DNA of 64,000 nucleotides, taken from assembly GCF_019320115.1 (NCBI RefSeq), contig NC_089584.1, forward strand, positions 58,152,852 through 58,216,851. The letters run 5' to 3'. Below are positions 58,567-64,000 of this stretch, in pieces. Numbering within the stretch: position 1 is the stretch's first letter; every line of letters starts with the position of its first letter. A program made the translations under genes and the position numbers. The notes beneath the pieces are model-generated. The model ran no database searches and was not told the DNA's origin. It was given only the letters and a program-made list of their open reading frames with translations. This stretch comes from Miscanthus floridulus. Lineage: Eukaryota; Streptophyta; Magnoliopsida; Poales; Poaceae.

Positions 58567-60740
58567 TTAGTCGAACAATTTTGAGAACAACTTATATGTA
58601 ATATGTGGATAAGTGTCGGTTTTTTTTTTCGAGTCTGGACGCGGTTTCGTGATTTTGCGTCGTAATTTTGTTTTGTTTGATTTTTTGCGATCTTACCAAT
58701 TTGTTCCCCTGAATTATGCCGCTGGTCATGATGCGAGGAGATTGTTTCGAAAGAAAGAAAGGAGGTAGCCGTACCTTAACCAGCCCCCGAGTAAGGTCTG
58801 ACCCCCTGCATTTGCTGGGGTCGGGGGTTACTGGAGATCGAAACTGTGGTTTTGGTGACAGGGTCGACGAAGTCCATGGATCACATCGCAATATTCTCCG
58901 CCCTGTCTTCCAACAGAAATCCTCAACTGGGGATTCTATGGGCTCGGCAAGGTGGGGCCTTCGAACCTGTGTCCCTGTATTGATTGGCTTGAGCCCCCGA
59001 GCCTTGTTAGGGTCTGATAGGGGCCGGTTGTTATTTGCGTATTACCCCGTCCTCGGTTTTCGCAATCGGAGGGGCTGAGTGAACGACACTTGCCTCGACG
59101 GCTCGAGTATCGCGCTCAACGAGCTCACTAACGGGTACGTTCGTATGGAATCCGGGTCCATCATTTGCTGATGGGGTCGGCAGAGCCCTCTGGTGGCACT
59201 CCACAACTTCTTAACCCGCCTCCCGGTAGATGCCCGAGCCGTTCGATAGGCTCCGACGGCCCGATGGCCTCTCCTCGATGGAGATTCTGTGGGTTTGGCT
59301 CGGGGTTAGAATCGAACGAGAAAGGGTCGAGACGTCCCTGTCCGCTTCTGAGCGGAGTCGGGCAGGGCCGCTGGGGCTTGTCTCGGTTATTTCTCCCTGG
59401 CTCTGTTTGGCATGAGGCGGCCTCGAGCCCTTTGCGGACCGACCTTCGAACCTCGGCCTGTGGTCGCCTATATCGAATGAGGCGACGGCCGTTTCGTGAT
59501 GCAACACGAAGCGTTGGGATGTTTTGCATATGTATAATATAATCGAAATGAAGGCGGGGTCGGTAACGTTACCGTGGCGGTATGAGTGGCGAAAAGCTTC
59601 TACCAAATGTGTCCGTGCGGGGTTCGGACCCTGATGTTCGCAATGAGGTTGGAGTAACCTGCATAAGAATTGCTATTCTTTGTTTTTCGTATCTCGGTGG
59701 CGATCCGAGCCGTTTAATTAACTTGGGCAGCCTGACAGCTTCTCCTTTGGGAGAGACTCTATAGGCGGACCCCTCCGAACCCTTCTTGAAAAGGCAGACG
59801 TTGAAGCCGGAGACGCGAGGGGCGTTTGAGCATGGTTTTTCTGGTGAACAGAAATACCGTAGCTATCGAGGCGTAGGGTCTGCTAGTTCGTCCGGTTTTT
59901 ACTCAAAGTTTTATGCCCGTATTTCGCATCCTTAGTTTCAAGTGTACGGAGGGAGTCGGGTGGGGAGGATGTCTAGACTGGTAGACATCCTCGGCAGCCC
60001 CCGAGTGATGTTCGTGTTCCCGCCGTTTGACGGGGTCGGCAGCTCGAGAATGAATTTGAACGCATAAAGTAAGAAGGCTGAGATGCTTATCTTTCTTTGG
60101 ACGTTTGTTCGTCGTCTCTTCTGGGCCGAATGGCCGGCCCAGGAGATCCAAAAAGGTCGTGCCGTCGGATCGTCCCGTAGTCCTGCATGGGGAGGTGAAG
60201 GTTTGTCTGCCTATGTGGGCGCCTTAATTGCCGCAGCCAGAGAGGGTCAGTGGTGGGCCATACCCAGGCAGTGTTCAGTTTGACCGGGGAGGACGCCTCG
60301 TCGACCGGGGCGCGTCCCGTCAGTTTCGGCGCGTCCCCTCAGGTATCAATCAACATTGATTTTGTATTTAAAGAAGAGAAGGGAGAGGGTTTTTCGTCCA
60401 ACCTTTCGCCTTTCCTTTGGCTCTTCTTTAAATAGGGAGGGGGAGGGGAGTTCTCATCCCACCTCATCTTCTGCCTCCGAGCCGCTATCTCTCCTTCCTT
60501 TCCGCCGAATGCGTTCGTGCGTCGTAGCGGTTCCTGAGTGAGGAAGAGTAATGCCAAAGAGAGAGAAAACTTACAGATTCGCTCGTGAATCTGAAGCGTG
60601 ATGTCGAGCCGGAGGTTATCCAACGTAGATGAGATGGTGCGTGCCGCCCTTGCTGAGGAGTCGCTGCTACCGAAGGAGAAGAGGCGCCGGTAGGCGTCGT
60701 ACGTCGTCGACTACGCCGTCGTCCGCTGTGCTCCACCTTT
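58567..60740. mobile_element. Tat spacer with dispersed polypurine motifs
   Basis: No gene is recognised. The + strand motif AGCCCCCGAG, the complement of the polypurine core, appears at 58782, 58992 and 59996. A segment at 58781-58850 is repeated at 61726-61795. Frames here are short and unlike known proteins. Confidence 0.6.
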
Positions 60741-60792
60741 GGCGGGAGGCATTTCCTACCCATACGCCGTTGTCAGGGTTGTGGCTGGGGAT

Positions 60793-60972
60793 GATGGCGT
60801 AGTCCCCGGACGCCCTGGCGGTGGCGTCGCTGTCGAGGTTGCGGCTGACGACGATGGCGTAGTCCCCGGACGCTCCGGCGGAGGCGTCGCTGTCGGGGTT
60901 GCGGCTGACGACGATGGCGTAGTCCCCGGACGCTCCGGCGAAGGCGTTGCAGATGGTGGCGCCTTCGAGGAT
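60793..60972. repeat. 60-bp tandem repeat, three units
   Basis: GATGGCGTAGTCCCCGGACG recurs at 60793, 60853 and 60913, exactly 60 bases apart, and units 2 and 3 are nearly identical. As 60 is a multiple of three, all frames stay open through the array. Confidence 0.9.
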
Positions 60973-61004
60973 CCAGCGAAGCGGCGGGATATCGGGATGT
61001 CACT

Positions 61005-61235
61005 GATGGAGAGCGTGGCACGGCGACCGCAGTGGACGAGCTGGCCCGTGTACATGCCCCGGGCGTCGCCGATGGAGAGCGTGGCGCGGCGACCGCAGTA
61101 GATGAGCTGGCCCGTGTACATGCCCCGGGCGTCGCCGATGGAGGGCGTGGCGCGGCGACCGCAGTAGACGAGCTGGCCCATGTACATGCCCCGGGCGTCG
61201 CCGATGGAGAGCGTGGCATGGCAACCGCAGTAGTA
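61005..61235. repeat. 66-bp tandem repeat, three to four units
   Basis: CGGCGACCGCAGT recurs at 61021, 61087 and 61153, exactly 66 bases apart, with a partial, changed unit at about 61219. Each unit contains CATGCCCCGGGCGTCGCCGA. The period is also divisible by three. Confidence 0.9.
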
Positions 61236-61832
61236 CTTGTAGTAGAGCTAAGCAGAGACTGTAATGAAATAACTTTGTGGGGAAGCCCCCGAGTAAACAG
61301 TCCTCTGAATTTATAAGTATATTGTTCCTTTTTATAATAAAATCGCTTTGTAAGTGACGAATTTGTGCAAAAAATGAACAAAATTACATCCTTTGCTTAT
61401 GGCAAGCAATTTTTTATCTTTCTCCTTTCTGTAGGAATGATTTTAGTGCTTTCCGACCCTTCTCATGGTCTAAGTCATAAGAAACTAGGAACATGGGTGA
61501 ACTAATTCTGATTGAACTGGTGAGCAAAGAGGTTGCAGCCACTGGGGCGTGGGTGTCTCGTAGTCCTACCAGTTATATTCAGAATTGGTTCCCAAAATCT
61601 TAGCCCTTGGGACTCGTTTATGAGGCGAATGGAAAACTTAGAGAATGTTTGTAAATATAACACAGGAGGTTTTTTTTGCAAGCGTAGTACTTGTATTACA
61701 TATGTCATATGTTACGATCACATGCCAGCCCCCGAGTGAGGTCTGACCCCTCGCAATTTGCAGGGGTCGGAAGTCACTAAGGATCGGGGTTTTGTTATGA
61801 CAAAATCTGATAAGGAAGAGTGTAAGCTTATT
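61236..61832. mobile_element. Spacer immediately after the Tat pol gene
   Basis: No gene is seen. It contains two more copies of the AGCCCCCGAG motif (61284, 61727) and the second copy of the 70-base segment shared with 58781. Confidence 0.6.
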
Positions 61833-64000
61833 TTAAGGATAGAAACGACGTAGCTGCTCGATGTTCCAGGCGTTGGTGAAGACCTCGCCGTTGATGGTTT
61901 TCAACCGGTAGGCGCCTGGGCGAAGTACTTCCGCAATGACGTAGGGCCCTTCCTAGGGCGGGGAGAGTTTGTGGCGGTCCTTGTTGCTCTGCACAAGACG
62001 GAGGACGAGGTCTCCGACGTTGAAGGCTCGACCCCGCACCCGTCGGCTGTGGTACCGTCGCAACGCCTGCTGGTATTTAGCCGAACGGAGGAGGACGATG
62101 TCGCGGGCTTCATCTAGCTGGTCCATGGCATCTTGGTGAGATGCTTCGGCCCCCTGTTCATCGTATGCTCTGACTCTTGGTGCTCCGTAGTCGAGGTCCG
62201 TTGGGAGAACGGCCTCGGAACCATAGACCATGAAAAAGGCGTGTAGCCGGTGGCCCGGTTAGGAGTTATCCTTAGGCTCCAGAGCACGGCCGGGAGCTCA
62301 GCTAGCCAGCGTGCGCCGAATTTGTTCAATTGGTTGAAAATTCTGGGTTTGAGGCCCTAAAGGAGCATGCCGTTTGCGCGCTCGACCTGCCCGTTCGTCC
62401 GGGGGTGTGCGACGGCTGCCTAATCGATCCAGATGTGTTGTTCATCACAGAATCGAACGAATTTCCTACCGGTGAACTGCGTGCTGTTGTTTGTGATGAT
62501 GGAGTTCGGTACTCCAAAGCGATGGACGATGTCGAGGAAGAACAGCACGGCTTGCTCGGATTTGATCGTGGATATTGGTCGAGCTTTAATCCATTTTGTA
62601 AACTTGTCTATGGTGACAAGCAGGTGGGTAAAGCCCCCGGACGCCTTTTTGAGCGGCCCAACCAGGTCGAGCCCCCAGACCGCGAAGGGCCACGTGATGG
62701 GGATCATCTGGAGAGCCTGGGCCGGGAGGTGTGTTTGCCGAGCATAGTACTGGCACCCTTCGCAGGTGTGTACAATTTGCTCGGCATCGGCTACTGCGGT
62801 GGGCCAGTAGAAACCTTGTCGGAATGCATTCCCAACCAACATTCTTGGTGCGGCATGATGACCGCAGACTCCACTGTGGATGTCGCTCAGCAGGAGTTTT
62901 CCCTGTTCGCCAGGGATACAGAGTTGCAAAATCCCGTTGTGACTCCGTTTGTAGAGTTCGCCTTCTACAAGAACGAATGACTTGGCGCGTCGTGCGAGCC
63001 ATCGGGCTTCCATCTTGTCTGCCGGTAGTGTGTCGTGGAGGAGGTAGTCGAGGTAAAGCGTTCTCCAGTCATCGGGAGGGTCGGACTCCACTGCTGGGTC
63101 CTCTTCAAGCTCCATGACCTCGAGGTCGGGCGGAGCAGTTGGCTGATCGGCCCCTGGGGTCGGACTAGAAGGGCCATCGTTGGCCTGTTCAGACCCCGCG
63201 TAGCGTATCGAGGGTTTGTGTTGGTCACTGGCAAAGACGCCAGTTGGGACTGGCTCTCGGCTAGATGCTGCTTTTGCGAGCGTGTCGGCTGCTTCGTTGA
63301 GACGCCTGGGGATGTGATTGAGTTCGAGGTTGTCGAATTTGTCCTCCAGCCATCGGACTTCTTGACAGTATGCCTCCATCTTGGCGTCGTGGCAGCATGA
63401 TTCTTTCATGACCTGGTTGACGACCAGCTGAGAGTCGCCCCTGACGTCGAGGCGTCGGATGCCCAGCTCGATGGCGATTCGTAGGCCGTTGATGAGCGCT
63501 TCGTATTCTACAGTATTGTTTGATGAGGGGAAATGGAGCCGAACCATGTACCTCATGTGGACCCCGAGGAGAGATATAAAGACTAGTCCTGCTCCGACGC
63601 CCTTCTTCATCAGCGATCCGTCGAAGTACATTGTCCAGTACTCTTGATCGACGGCTGCTGATGGCATCTGGACCTCGGTCCACTCCGCGATGAAGTCAGC
63701 TAGTACCTGAGATTTGATCGCTGTTCGGGGAGCATAGGAAATGCCCTGATCCATCAGCTCGAGTGCCCACTTTGCGGTTCTTCCCGTAGCATCATGGCTA
63801 CGGACGACCTCGCCGAGGGGGAACGATGTTACTACTGTCACGGGGTGTGACTCAAAGTAGTGGCATAGCATCCTTTTGGTGATGAGGACGGCGTAGAGGA
63901 GTTTCTGGATTTGGGAGTAGCGGGTTTTGGAGTCGGATAACACCTCGCTGATGAAATACACAGGGCGCTGCACCTTGAAGGCATGCCCCTCTTCCTCTCG
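61833..64000 (-). pseudogene. Tat pol: Ty3 RNase H end, archaeal-type RNase H, integrase (partial)
   Basis: Reading right to left, the frame enters from outside the window in the Ty3 RNase H ([18 protein letters not shown]). It then has a linker ([12 protein letters not shown]) and a second, archaeal-type RNase H with Asp in MYFDGS, Glu in EYEAL, Asp in RGDSQLV and Asp in NEAADTLA. The zinc module IHSGVCGHH...CEGC precedes the integrase core, with Asp in WGLDLVGP. The second catalytic Asp is changed (ITNNSTQF, where ITDN is normal), and the Glu lies in GQVERANG. Stops are TAG at 62420 and 62349, and the C-terminal part (62231-61953) resumes in another frame. The C-terminus reads NAWNIEQLRRFYP and ends at 61833. 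Two RNase H domains are a mark of the Tat lineage. The enzyme is inactive in this copy. Confidence 0.9.

Larger units (their letters stand above)
53116..64000 (-). mobile_element. Tat-lineage Ty3/gypsy retrotransposon, 3' portion
   Basis: In its own (minus) direction the visible part runs RNase H, integrase, long spacer with an antisense gene, polypurine tract, 3' LTR. Reverse transcriptase, protease, gag and the 5' LTR lie to the right of the window. The second, archaeal-type RNase H and the antisense frame place it in the Tat group (relatives of Grande, RIRE2 and Cinful). Confidence 0.88.

Noticed and set aside
60739..61381. Frames of 120-202 codons through the 60- and 66-bp arrays
   Set aside because: The periods are multiples of three, so several frames on both strands stay open automatically. 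No family signature.
62330..62980. A 216-codon + strand frame opposite the Tat integrase
   Set aside because: The - strand has the integrase zinc and core motifs over the same bases, and the + strand product matches nothing.

Overview
The window looks like nuclear DNA of a panicoid grass, probably from the sugarcane/Miscanthus/sorghum/maize group. The reasons are GC-rich exons beside AT-rich intergenic DNA, nested LTR retrotransposons of the grass Sirevirus, Tat and Athila types, Tourist-like MITEs and CACTA ends. No sequence search was run, so the species is an inference. I saw no rRNA, tRNA or CRISPR array.

Two host loci were recognised. The first is a five-exon gene on the + strand (17928-20008) encoding a secreted neprosin-family (DUF239) protein of 431 residues. 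Its first intron appears to use a GC-AG splice pair. The second is the 3' end of a gene on the - strand (52403-51584) encoding a JMJD4-like JmjC oxygenase. Its upstream exons are not visible, because a Tat-type Ty3 retrotransposon starts at 53116 and runs past the right edge of the window.

Layout. 1-6775: 3' part of a Ty3/gypsy element (leader, broken gag-pol, 3' region), with its 5' LTR outside the window. 6776-7683: truncated antisense Tat LTR. 7684-12260: remains of an Athila-like element, in which one LTR (10164-11635) has a polypurine tract on one side and a primer-binding site on the other. 12261-17500: DNA-transposon relics, two MITEs with 3-bp target duplications and a LINE fragment. 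17500-20400: the neprosin-like gene. 21329-46926: a three-level nest. A small Ac/Ds-like hAT element was entered by Sirevirus A (21731-46794), which was then entered by Sirevirus B (31578-43443, target duplication CTCCT). 47490-50350: MITEs and small CACTA elements, some with another MITE inside. 51584-53115: the JMJD4-like 3' end and its intron. 53116-64000: a minus-strand Tat element with its 3' LTR, a four-exon antisense gene on the + strand, a repeat-rich spacer, and RNase H plus integrase.

None of the retroelement polyproteins is intact. Many of their stop codons can be explained as CAG to TAG, TGG to TAG/TGA or CGA to TGA changes, as expected from long methylation. The most interesting points are the antisense spliced gene that keeps its introns inside a retrotransposon, features shared by the two Sireviruses (a gag stop, a paired gag/pol stop, a large hairpin before the 3' LTR, and a TG versus TA difference between 5' and 3' LTR starts), and the JMJD4-like gene interrupted by the Tat insertion. 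I did not find a convincing wholly new biological system.
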